Assembly: GCF_014649655.1 (NCBI RefSeq)
Contig: NZ_BMTL01000034.1
Span: 48,034-112,033, forward strand
DNA: 64,000 nucleotides
Reading direction: 5' to 3'
Origin: Streptomyces humidus
Lineage (GTDB): Bacteria > Actinomycetota > Actinomycetes > Streptomycetales > Streptomycetaceae
This document shows positions 1-7,739 of this stretch, piece by piece. Within the stretch, counting starts at the first letter, position 1; the number at the start of each line of letters is the position of its first letter. Position numbers and translations under genes: made by a program. Below the pieces are notes generated by a model that did no database searches, was not told where the DNA came from, and saw only the letters and a list, made by a program, of their open reading frames with translations.

Positions 1-185
1 CGGTGGGCCGCGGCGGCCTCGGCGACGGCCACGGCCCGCTCGGTGAGGTCCTGCGGGGTGCGCGGTCCCCAGGGCATGCCGTCGGGGTCGAGGGAGAGCA
101 CGAGATCGGCGTCGGGCCGCAGGCGTCGTACCGCGGCGGTGGCTGCCAGCAGGCCGATTCCGGAGTCCATGAGCGCGATCTTCAC
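1..185 (-). CDS. Asp/Glu racemase-like protein (C-terminus cut by window edge)
   Basis: This is the first 61 codons of a gene running off the left edge. The translation from a GTG start begins VKIALMDSGIGLLAATAA, which resembles the opening of the glutamate racemase (MurI) family, where FDSGVGGL carries the first catalytic-loop residues. A later WGPRTPQDL stretch matches the family's YGPR region. Here the loop reads DSGIGLL rather than DSGVGGL, so it is more likely a divergent Asp/Glu racemase-family member than the essential MurI. It is divergent from the glycosyltransferase with only 57 bases between them. The catalytic cysteines would lie outside the window, so activity cannot be judged. 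Confidence 0.6.
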   Translation of the reverse strand, partial: MKIALMDSGIGLLAATAAVRRLRPDADLVLSLDPDGMPWGPRTPQDLTERAVAVAEAAAAH

Positions 186-242
186 CCGGCCACCATAGAC
201 GATGTGCCCGTACGGCACGGCCGGGTGGGGCAGACTGCGCGC

Positions 243-1418
243 GTGAGCGCCGTCGTGTGGATCGCCGCCGTTTCCCTGGCCGCCTGGCTGTGGCTCTTGC
301 TCTGTCAGGGCTTCTTCTGGCGCACGGACGTCAGGCTGCCCCCGCGCACGGCGCCCCGCCGATGGCCCTCGGTCTGCGTCGTCGTGCCCGCGCGCGACGA
401 GGCCGCCGTGCTGCCCGCGAGCCTGCCCACCCTGCTCGCGCAGGACTATCCGGGCCGGGCGGAGATCTTCCTCGTCGACGACGGCAGCGGCGACGGCACG
501 GCGGACGTGGCGAGGGCCCTCGCCCGCCGGCAGGGCGGACTCCCGCTCACCGTGGCCTCGCCCGGCGAGCCGCCCGCGGGCTGGACCGGGAAGCTGTGGG
601 CGGTCCGTCAGGGGATCGCGCTGGCACGCGCGCGTGAGCCCGAGTACCTCCTCCTCACGGACGCCGACATCGCGCATGCGCCCGGCAGTCTGCGCGAGCT
701 GGTGGCGGCCGCGCACACCGGCGGTTTCGACGTCGTCTCCCAGATGGCACGGCTGCGGGTGTCGAGCCGGTGGGAGCGGCTGGTGGTGCCGGCCTTCGTC
801 TACTTCTTCGCGCAGCTCTACCCCTTCCGCCGGATCGGCCGGCGCGGTTCGCGCACGGCGGCCGCGGCGGGCGGCTGCGTGCTGCTGCGCGGCGACGCGG
901 CCGAGCGGGCGCGGATCCCCGACGCGATCCGGCACGCCGTCATCGACGACGTGGCGCTCGCGCGGGCCGTGAAGGGCGGCGGCGGTCACATCTGGCTGGG
1001 ACTGGCCGTCCACGTGGACAGCGTGCGCCCGTACCCCCGGCTGCACGACCTCTGGCGGATGGTCTCGCGCAGCGCCTACGCGCAGCTGCGGCACCGACCG
1101 CTCCTGCTGGCCGGCACGGTGCTCGGCCTGGTCCTGGTGTACCTGGTACCGCCGCTCGCCCTCCTGTGCGGGCTCGCCGTCGGCAGCGCGCCGGCCGCGG
1201 TGTGCGGCGGTCTGGCGTGGCTGGTCATGACGGGGACGTACATGCCGATGCTCCGCTACTACCGGCAGCCGGCGTGGCTCGCTCCTCTGCTGCCGTTGAC
1301 CGCGTTCCTCTACCTGCTGATGACGGTCGACTCCGCGGTGCAGCACTACCGGGGGCGCGGTGCGGCCTGGAAGGGTCGCACCTACGCGCGTCCGGACGCC
1401 GTCGCCGACGAGAGCTGA
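243..1418 (+). CDS. family 2 glycosyltransferase, HpnB-like, membrane-anchored
   Basis: The 391-residue product starts at a GTG and opens with one membrane segment (residues about 3-22). A GT-A fold follows: CVVVPARDEA for nucleotide binding, FLVDDGSGDGT, then the LLTDADIAH metal-binding DxD-type motif. Two or three further membrane segments lie at the C-terminus (residues about 295-365). This order, with a C-terminal membrane block and a length near 390, matches the hopanoid-associated glycosyltransferase family HpnB. No other hopanoid genes are visible here, so the link to hopanoids is inference from family resemblance. The protein should work at the inner face of the membrane, moving a sugar to a lipid acceptor. 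Upstream is the divergent racemase-like gene, sharing a very short promoter region. Confidence 0.8.
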   Translation: MSAVVWIAAVSLAAWLWLLLCQGFFWRTDVRLPPRTAPRRWPSVCVVVPARDEAAVLPASLPTLLAQDYPGRAEIFLVDDGSGDGTADVARALARRQGGLPLTVASPGEPPAGWTGKLWAVRQGIALARAREPEYLLLTDADIAHAPGSLRELVAAAHTGGFDVVSQMARLRVSSRWERLVVPAFVYFFAQLYPFRRIGRRGSRTAAAAGGCVLLRGDAAERARIPDAIRHAVIDDVALARAVKGGGGHIWLGLAVHVDSVRPYPRLHDLWRMVSRSAYAQLRHRPLLLAGTVLGLVLVYLVPPLALLCGLAVGSAPAAVCGGLAWLVMTGTYMPMLRYYRQPAWLAPLLPLTAFLYLLMTVDSAVQHYRGRGAAWKGRTYARPDAVADES

Positions 1419-1462
1419 GCCTTCGCGGGCCGTCTCGGGCCCTCGCGGGCGCGGGGCCGGTC

Positions 1463-2785
1463 CTACTTACGGCCCGGTGTCCAGTTCATGCCCCACCCGT
1501 AGGCGTGGTCGACGGTCCGCTGCGGACTCACGCCGCGCTCCGGCACGAGGTAGCGGGCCTCGCGCTGGACGACGAGGTCGCCGCCGTGGTTGGTGATGAG
1601 CGCGAGCGCGCAGACGGTGGAGGGAACCGTGCACTCGTCCAGCGAGAAGTCGATCGGCGCGCCGTACTGGGGTCGGAGCGTGACCGTGGCGTGCAGGTCG
1701 GCGAAGGAGCGGGCGCCCTCGTAGATGGTGACGAACACCAGGATGCGCCGGAGGTCGTTCCTGCGGTCGAGGTTGACGGTGAGGTTCTCGCCGCTCGACA
1801 CCGCTCCCGTGCGGTCGTCGCCGTCGAGATGGATGTACGGCGGCTGGTGCAAGGAGCCGAAGGCGTTGCCGAGGGCCTGGACGACGCCCTTGCGGCCGTC
1901 GGCGAGTTCGAACAGGGCGCACAGGTCGAGGTCGAGGTCGTTGTGCAGGGCGACCGCGCGGCCGCGCTTGCCGCCCCACCCCGAGAACTGCTTGCGCACC
2001 TCCCAGTTGAGGTTGACGCCCAGGGTGCCGGAGGTGCCGCCCTGCTTGGTCAGCGACACGGAGGGGGCGGCCTTGGTGAGCGTCACCTTGGTCAGCCGCA
2101 CCGGAGCGGCGGGCGGGGCCGGCGGCGGAGGCGGGGTCTGGTGGACGGGCGGGGGGACCGTGGCCGGGAAGGCGGGCAGCGTCGGCGACGGGGGCGGAGG
2201 CGTCGCCGCGGGAGGCGCTGCGGGCGGGGCGGGGGTCGCGGTGCGTTGCGGCTCGTCGACGGTGATGCCGAAGTCCGTGGCGAGTCCCTCGAGGCCGCTG
2301 CCGTACCCCTGGCCGACGGCCCGGAACTTCCAGGCGCCCTGGCGTCGGTAGAACTCGCCCAGCACGAAGGCCGTCTCGACCGTGGCGCCGGTGCTGTCGA
2401 ACCGTGCCACGACGGTGTCCTGCGCGGCGTCCCGCACCTCGATGTAGAGGTCGGGGACCCGGCCGAACGAGCCGCCGTCCGCCGAAGCGGCCACGACGAC
2501 GGTCTCGACGGCGGGCTCCACGCGCGCGAGGTCGACGAGCAGGCTGTCGGTCGTCCGTCCGCCGGCGTCGCGCTTGCCCTCGTGGCGGACCGCGCCGGAG
2601 GAATGGGCGGGCTGGTTGTAGAAGACGAAGTCGGAGTCGGAACGGACCTTTCCCCCCACGAGGACCAGTGCCGACGCGTCCACGTCCGGAACGCCGGGTC
2701 CCTGGCGCCAGCCCAGCTCGACCCGCAGTGCCGTGGTCGGCACCGGAGCATTGGAGCCCTTCGGCATGGGCATGTAGGCCCCCAT
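1463..2785 (-). CDS. TerD-family protein with two TerD domains and proline-rich linker
   Basis: About 440 residues. Residues about 1-175 form a first TerD domain (PMPKGSNAPV start, LGWRQGPGVPDVDAS, then FVFYNQP), and a second TerD-like domain fills roughly residues 250-440 (VSLTKQGG, LGVNLNWE, DLDLDLCALFELADG). A Pro/Ala-rich linker separates them. This TerA-like architecture is found in calcium-binding stress proteins of the tellurite-resistance (Ter) group, with acidic DLDLD repeats providing metal ligands. I start it at the ATG at 2785; a second ATG at 2773 has a better-placed purine run (GGGGG, 5 bases upstream) and is a real alternative. It stands alone, without the usual terB/terC neighbours, and is convergent with the glycosyltransferase. 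Confidence 0.85.
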   Translation of the reverse strand: MGAYMPMPKGSNAPVPTTALRVELGWRQGPGVPDVDASALVLVGGKVRSDSDFVFYNQPAHSSGAVRHEGKRDAGGRTTDSLLVDLARVEPAVETVVVAASADGGSFGRVPDLYIEVRDAAQDTVVARFDSTGATVETAFVLGEFYRRQGAWKFRAVGQGYGSGLEGLATDFGITVDEPQRTATPAPPAAPPAATPPPPSPTLPAFPATVPPPVHQTPPPPPAPPAAPVRLTKVTLTKAAPSVSLTKQGGTSGTLGVNLNWEVRKQFSGWGGKRGRAVALHNDLDLDLCALFELADGRKGVVQALGNAFGSLHQPPYIHLDGDDRTGAVSSGENLTVNLDRRNDLRRILVFVTIYEGARSFADLHATVTLRPQYGAPIDFSLDECTVPSTVCALALITNHGGDLVVQREARYLVPERGVSPQRTVDHAYGWGMNWTPGRK

Positions 2786-3063
2786 CGTCAGTCGGTGCGC
2801 CGGGCGGCGCGCCGGCACTTCTCGGGTTGTCTACCCGTCAACCTATTGCGCGGCACGACTCACGCCCACCGGGAGCGCGGGAACGGCCCCGGCGGACCGC
2901 GGGTAACCCGCTCGGAACTCGGGCTTTACACGATCTACGTAGCGTTTGCCGCCCTTTTCTCCCAAGTTCAGTCGCATTGAGGATCCAAGGGCACTGCCGA
3001 CACGGAAATCAACCCTCTTATCGGTCTCCCCAACCAGCACATCGTGGGCTTAACTTATGTGCC

Positions 3064-3495
3064 ATGACCTCCCCCCGCTCCACCTATGGCGGCGGCTACT
3101 ACTCCGCCTCCTTCCCGGACACCCCGATCTACGACTCGCTCGTCGCCGAGCGGGGCACCCCGCAGATCGCCCCGATCCGGGTTCCCGCCGCGTACGACAT
3201 GGGCGCGAGCCATCTCCCCGCGCTCCCCTCGGCCCTCCCCGCGCTCCCGGCGGGCCCGTCCCAGGTCTCCTACGGCTATCCGCAGGCCCAGCAGCCCTCA
3301 CCGCTGCAGCAGGCCCCGGCGGCGTACATCCCGCCGCAGGCCGGCCCTCCGCGCGGCTACCCGGGTCCGCAGGCGCAGCAGCAGATGCGCCCCGCCGCCC
3401 CCTCCGGCTACGAGGCGATGCGGCCCGCCGCGCCCCGCCCGGCCGCACCCCAGTACCAGGACCCGTACAACAACCAGCAGTACCGGGGTTACTGA
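3064..3495 (+). CDS. conserved Streptomyces proline/glutamine-rich protein (possibly DUF6643)
   Basis: A 143-residue protein beginning MTSPRSTYGGGYYSASFPD. The N-terminal half (TPIYDSLVAERGTPQIAPIRVP) is ordinary sequence and the C-terminal half is a low-complexity run rich in Pro, Gln, Ala, Gly and Tyr, ending NNQQYRGY. I recall this start as characteristic of a Streptomyces-wide family of unknown function, possibly DUF6643, but could not check. There is no signal peptide or membrane segment. The composition suggests a disordered tail that may bind other proteins. It is divergent from the TerD gene across a 278-base promoter region. A short tandem duplication spans its stop codon. Confidence 0.7.
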   Translation: MTSPRSTYGGGYYSASFPDTPIYDSLVAERGTPQIAPIRVPAAYDMGASHLPALPSALPALPAGPSQVSYGYPQAQQPSPLQQAPAAYIPPQAGPPRGYPGPQAQQQMRPAAPSGYEAMRPAAPRPAAPQYQDPYNNQQYRGY

Positions 3496-3519
3496 ACCGC
3501 CGGGGGTTACTGAACCGCC
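3485..3519 (+). repeat. small tandem duplication across a stop codon
   Basis: The 16-base word GGGTTACTGAACCGCC occurs twice in direct succession, separated by one or two G residues. The first copy contains the natural TGA of the proline-rich gene and the second copy repeats it downstream. It looks like a recent slippage duplication and leaves the protein unchanged. Confidence 0.8.
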
Positions 3520-3551
3520 CCGGGGTCTTCGCCGCCTGGCAGGATGACTCC

Positions 3552-4376
3552 ATGGGGAATGCGGAACTGCTGTCGATACACGTCCATCCGGTCAAGGCGT
3601 TGCGGGGACAGGCGCCCCGTGAGGCCCTCGTGGAGCCCTGGGGGCTGGCCGGAGACCGACGATGGGCGCTGATCGACGACGGGGGAAAGGTCGTCACCCA
3701 ACGCCGGCAGCCGCGCCTCGCACTGGCCGCCGCCGAGCTCGCGCCCGGCGGCGGCGTTCGTCTGTCCGCGCCCGGTCTCGAACCGCTGACCGTGCCGGTT
3801 CCCGAGCCCGTCGCCACCGTGTCCATGGAGCTCTTCGGCGACAAGGTGGAGGCGGTCCTCGCCGACGCCGAGGCGCACCGCTGGTGCAGTGCCCACGTCG
3901 GCGCGGACGTGCGACTGGTGCACATGGACGACCCGTCGGTCCGCAGGCCGGTCGATCCTGAGTACGCCCTGCCTGGCGAGACCGTCTCCTTCGCCGACGG
4001 CTATCCGCTGCTGGTCGTCTCGGCCGCCTCCCTCGACGCCCTCAACTCCCTGATCGAACAGGGTGACCACCCCGGGGAGGGACCGCTGCCGATGAACCGT
4101 TTCCGGCCCAGCCTGGTCGTGACGGGCACCGAACCCTGGGCCGAGGACGACTGGTCACGCCTGCTCGTGGGCGACGTCGGGTTCCGGGTGGCCAAGCCCT
4201 GCGGCCGGTGTGTGGTGACCACCACCGACCAGGACACCGCAGGCCGCGGCAGGGAGCCCCTGGCCACCCTGGGCCGGCACCGGCGCCTCGGCGGCAAGCT
4301 GGTCTTCGGGCAGAACCTGGTCCCCCTTTCCCGCGGCACGGTCAGGGTCGGCGATCCGGTGCGCGTCCTCGCGTAG
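3552..4376 (+). CDS. MOSC domain protein with MOSC N-terminal beta-barrel domain
   Basis: A 274-residue protein. The N-terminal part has the MOSC_N signature (LLSIHVHPVKALRG, LAGDRRWALID) and the C-terminal half has the MOSC core (MNRFRPSLVV, then KPCGRCVVTTTD with the conserved cysteine expected to bind molybdenum cofactor sulfur, then GQNL near the end). This is the YcbX/mARC-type arrangement of enzymes that use molybdenum cofactor to reduce N-hydroxylated compounds. A separate electron donor would be needed, because no 2Fe-2S ferredoxin domain is fused. The ATG at 3552 follows the preceding gene by 56 bases. It is soluble and probably cytoplasmic. Confidence 0.88.
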   Translation: MGNAELLSIHVHPVKALRGQAPREALVEPWGLAGDRRWALIDDGGKVVTQRRQPRLALAAAELAPGGGVRLSAPGLEPLTVPVPEPVATVSMELFGDKVEAVLADAEAHRWCSAHVGADVRLVHMDDPSVRRPVDPEYALPGETVSFADGYPLLVVSAASLDALNSLIEQGDHPGEGPLPMNRFRPSLVVTGTEPWAEDDWSRLLVGDVGFRVAKPCGRCVVTTTDQDTAGRGREPLATLGRHRRLGGKLVFGQNLVPLSRGTVRVGDPVRVLA

Positions 4377-4559
4377 TTCCCGCCGCGGCCGGCGACCGGG
4401 GCGGCCCTCGGGAACCACCGCACGGCTGCGGAGCGTTGGCATTGCGTGAGAAGTTCATGAGAGGTCCCGGGGCCGTGGTGACGTCGCTCTCCTTCACCGC
4501 GCCCACGCGTGAACTCACTCCGACGGGAGTTGCCACGGAGCGGGAAGGGGGTGGGGACG

Positions 4560-5165
4560 GTGCGAGCGATCGGCGGAGTCTGGCGCTGGCGGCACAACCC
4601 GCTGCGCCGGCGAACGGATCTGGCGGAGGCCTGGGTGGCACTGTCCGCCCTGCTCCTGATCTGCCTCGTCGCGCCCGTGGTGGGCTCCCTCGTCGGCGGC
4701 GCGGCGCAGGGCGTCCTGCAGCAGTCGGTCCGCGAGCAGCACGAGTCCCGCCACGAGGTGACGGCCACGGTGGTGCGTCGAGCGGCCGGCTCGTCGCTGG
4801 AGGCCGATCCCGAGACGGACACCGGCCGCGAGGCACGCACCAGAGTCGTCGCGGCCTGGACGGCCCCGGACGGCACCGCGCGGCACGGCACCGTCCTGTC
4901 CGGCCTCAACTCCCCGCACGGCGGCGACCGTTTCGGGATATGGACGGACGTACACGGCCGTCCGGTGCCCCGCCCGCTGGACTCCGTCAGGGCGACGACG
5001 CACGCCGTGCTGGCCGGTCTCGGCGCGGCCCTGCTGACCGCGGGCGCCGTCGAGGGCGGACGGCGGGTGATCGTGTGGCGCATGGTCCGCCGCCGGTACG
5101 CCCGTTGGGACCAGGCCTGGGACCGGGCAGGTCCGGACTGGGGGCGCACAGGCGCCGGTAGTTGA
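4560..5165 (+). CDS. Rv1733c-family two-helix membrane protein
   Basis: From the GTG at 4560, preceded by a strong purine run (AAGGGGGTGGGG), the product is 201 residues. It begins with an Arg/Trp-rich cytoplasmic stretch (WRWRHNPLRRRTDLAEAWVAL), then a membrane helix (residues about 30-50), an extracytoplasmic loop (residues about 55-140) containing AAWTAPDGT and WTDVHGRPV, a second helix (about 143-165) and an Arg/Trp-rich tail. This is the plan of the mycobacterial Rv1733c family, common in Streptomyces, of unknown function. A clear paralogue lies at 61124-61705 on the other strand and shares RRNPLKRR, WTGPDGS and VWTDPQGR. The paralogues lie more than 56 kb apart. Confidence 0.8.
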   Translation: MRAIGGVWRWRHNPLRRRTDLAEAWVALSALLLICLVAPVVGSLVGGAAQGVLQQSVREQHESRHEVTATVVRRAAGSSLEADPETDTGREARTRVVAAWTAPDGTARHGTVLSGLNSPHGGDRFGIWTDVHGRPVPRPLDSVRATTHAVLAGLGAALLTAGAVEGGRRVIVWRMVRRRYARWDQAWDRAGPDWGRTGAGS

Positions 5166-5272
5166 CGGCCTTCCCGCTCTGGTCAACCCAGCACCCGCGC
5201 GCACGCTACGGTGGTCCGGCCGAACCATTCGGCATCACAGCGCGTACCACGAGGTGGGGGCACAGCAACGCC

Positions 5273-7720
5273 ATGGCACAGGGCACGGTCCAGGTGACGC
5301 ACACCGGCACATCGCGGTGGCGGCGCCGCACGGGTGAGTACGCATCGCTCGCCGCCGCCCTGGAGGCCGCGGCCGAGGGCGACGTCCTCACCATCGCTCC
5401 CGGCACCTACCGGGAGAACCTCGTCGTGGAGCGGTCGGTGACCCTGCGCGGCCCCGAGGGCTCCCCCGGCTCGGTCCGCCTGGCTCCCGCGGACGGCGTG
5501 CCGCTGACCGTGCGCGCCTCGGCGGTGATCCAGGACCTGCACGTGGAGGGCCAGGACGCCGCGTCGCCCGCGGTGCTCGTCGAGGAGGGCGCCCCGGAGC
5601 TGCTGGACCTGCGGATCGTCACGCGGTCCTCGGCCGGGGTCGAGGTGCGCGGCGGCGCCCGCCCGACGGTGCGGCGGTGCACGGTCGACAATCCGGCCGG
5701 CATCGGCATCGCCGTGGTCGACGGCGGCGGCGGTGTCTTCGAGGAGTGCGAGATCGTCGCTGCCGGGCAGGCCGGCGTGGCCGTGCGCGGGGGCGCCCAT
5801 CCCCGGCTGGAGCGCTGCCGGGTGCACCACGCCTCGGGCGCGGGACTGAGCGCGACCGGCGACAACTCGGCGCTGGAGGCGGTGGGCTGCGAGATCTACG
5901 AGATCCGGGGAAGCGGGGTCCAGGTCACCTCCCGGGCCACCGCGCACCTCACCGACTGCGACGTGCACCGCACGACCGCCGACGGCGTCACCCTCGACAC
6001 GGACGCCGTGCTCACCCTTGCCGACTGCCGTATCCACGAGATCCCGGAGAACGCGGTCGACCTGCGCTCACGCTCCGTGCTGACGCTGACGCGCACGACG
6101 GTGCGTCAGTTCGGCCGCAACGGGCTGTCGGTGTGGGACCCGGGCACGCGCGTGGACGCCAACCAGTGCGAGATCTTCGACAGCACCGGCGACTACCCGG
6201 CCGTCTGGGTCAGCGACGGCGCCACGGCCGTGCTGGACTCCTGCCGGGTGCACGACGTGCCGGACGCTCTCTTCGTCCTGGACCGCGGCTCGCGCGCGGA
6301 CGTCGTCGACAGCGACCTCTTCCAGGTGCGCAACACGGCCGTGTCGGTGAGCGACGGAGCGACGGCCCAGCTCGACGACTGCCGCATCCGGGACGCGGCG
6401 ACGGGCGCGTGGTTCCGCGACCACGGCAGCGGCGGCACCCTCGCCAACTGCACCGTGGACGCCACGCAGACCGGCGTGATCGTCACCAAGGGCGCCGACC
6501 CCACCGTGGAGCGCTGCACGGTCGACTCCCCCGCCGAGGCCGGGTTCTATGTGTCGGCCGGCGGCCGGGGCAGCTTCCTGAACTGCCGGGTGACCAACAG
6601 CGGCGGCTACGGTTTCCACGTGATAGACGGCAGTCGCACGACGCTGCGCAAGTGCCGTACAGAGCGCTGCGCGCGAGGCGGCTACGAGTTCGCGGACGCC
6701 GGCGCGGACGCCGCGTCCGGTTCCGGGCCCGTGGTCGAGGACTGCAGCAGCGACGAGAGCGCGGGCGTGCGCACCCCGGGCCTGCCGGCGGCGTTGGAGG
6801 CGGCTGTGCAGACGACCGCCCAGTCGCCGGGGCTCCTCGGCATGATCCCCGAGCAGCGGGCCACCGCGCCGGAGCCGCAGCAGCTCGAGGGCGGACCGGG
6901 CACGTCGGTGCGGGACTCCCAGGACGTGCTCGGCGAACTGGACGCGCTGGTGGGCCTGGAGAGCGTGAAGCGGGAGGTGCGGGCGCTCATCGACATGATC
7001 GAGGTGGGCCGGCGCCGTCAGCAGGCGGGGCTCAAGGCCGCGTCCGTCAAGCGGCATCTCGTCTTCACGGGCTCCCCGGGCACCGGCAAGACGACGGTCG
7101 CGCGTCTCTACGGCGAGATCCTCGCCGCGCTCGACGTCCTGGAGAAGGGACACCTGGTCGAGGTGTCCCGCGTCGACCTGGTCGGCGAGCACATCGGCTC
7201 CACGGCGATCCGCACCCAGGAGGCCTTCCAACGGGCGCACGGCGGGGTGCTGTTCATCGACGAGGCGTACGCGCTGTCGCCGGAGGACGCCGGCCGGGAC
7301 TTCGGCAAGGAGGCCATCGACACCCTCGTCAAGCTGATGGAGGACCACCGGGACTCCGTCGTCGTGATCGTGGCGGGGTACACGGCGGAGATGGAGCGGT
7401 TCCTGTCGGTCAACCCCGGTGTGGCGTCCCGTTTCTCACGGACGATCACCTTCGGCGACTACGGTCCCGGCGAACTGCTGCGGATCGTGGAGCAGCAGGC
7501 GGAGGAGCACGAGTACCGGCTCGGCCCGAGCACCGCGGACGCCCTGCTGAAGTACTTCACGGAGCTCCCGAAGGGCCCGGCCTTCGGCAACGGACGCACC
7601 GCGCGCCAGACCTTCGAGGCGATGGTGGAGCGGCACGCGAGCCGGGTCGCGCAGGTGACCGAGCCGACCAAGGACGACCTGACGCTGCTGTACGCGGAGG
7701 ACCTGCCCGAGCTGCCCTGA
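5273..7720 (+). CDS. right-handed beta-helix protein fused to a CbxX/EccA-type AAA+ ATPase
   Basis: An 815-residue two-part protein. Residues about 25-520 are repeated short strands with alternating hydrophobic residues and Cys/His turns (LRGPEG, VRRCTVDN, LERCRVHH, LTDCDVHR, LADCRIHE, LDDCRIRD), a pectate-lyase-like right-handed parallel beta-helix without a secretion signal. Residues about 560-815 form an AAA+ domain: Walker A GSPGTGKTT (600-608), Walker B VLFIDEAY (659-666), then a sensor/arginine region SVNPGVASRFSRT. The ATPase half is of the CbxX/CfqX family that includes RuBisCO activase CbbX, SpoVK and type VII secretion EccA. Lack of a signal peptide implies a cytoplasmic protein in which the beta-helix may recognise a partner and the ring ATPase remodels it. 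No type VII secretion genes are adjacent. Upstream gene spacing is 107 bases. Confidence 0.9.
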   Translation: MAQGTVQVTHTGTSRWRRRTGEYASLAAALEAAAEGDVLTIAPGTYRENLVVERSVTLRGPEGSPGSVRLAPADGVPLTVRASAVIQDLHVEGQDAASPAVLVEEGAPELLDLRIVTRSSAGVEVRGGARPTVRRCTVDNPAGIGIAVVDGGGGVFEECEIVAAGQAGVAVRGGAHPRLERCRVHHASGAGLSATGDNSALEAVGCEIYEIRGSGVQVTSRATAHLTDCDVHRTTADGVTLDTDAVLTLADCRIHEIPENAVDLRSRSVLTLTRTTVRQFGRNGLSVWDPGTRVDANQCEIFDSTGDYPAVWVSDGATAVLDSCRVHDVPDALFVLDRGSRADVVDSDLFQVRNTAVSVSDGATAQLDDCRIRDAATGAWFRDHGSGGTLANCTVDATQTGVIVTKGADPTVERCTVDSPAEAGFYVSAGGRGSFLNCRVTNSGGYGFHVIDGSRTTLRKCRTERCARGGYEFADAGADAASGSGPVVEDCSSDESAGVRTPGLPAALEAAVQTTAQSPGLLGMIPEQRATAPEPQQLEGGPGTSVRDSQDVLGELDALVGLESVKREVRALIDMIEVGRRRQQAGLKAASVKRHLVFTGSPGTGKTTVARLYGEILAALDVLEKGHLVEVSRVDLVGEHIGSTAIRTQEAFQRAHGGVLFIDEAYALSPEDAGRDFGKEAIDTLVKLMEDHRDSVVVIVAGYTAEMERFLSVNPGVASRFSRTITFGDYGPGELLRIVEQQAEEHEYRLGPSTADALLKYFTELPKGPAFGNGRTARQTFEAMVERHASRVAQVTEPTKDDLTLLYAEDLPELP

Positions 7721-7739
7721 CCGGCTCGCCTCGCCCCGT

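Noticed and set aside
770..2980. Very long plus-strand open frame of 736 codons opposite the glycosyltransferase and TerD genes
   Set aside because: Its sequence is low complexity Arg/Ala/Gly/Val and lies antisense to a clear TerD gene, as expected of a GC-rich shadow frame.
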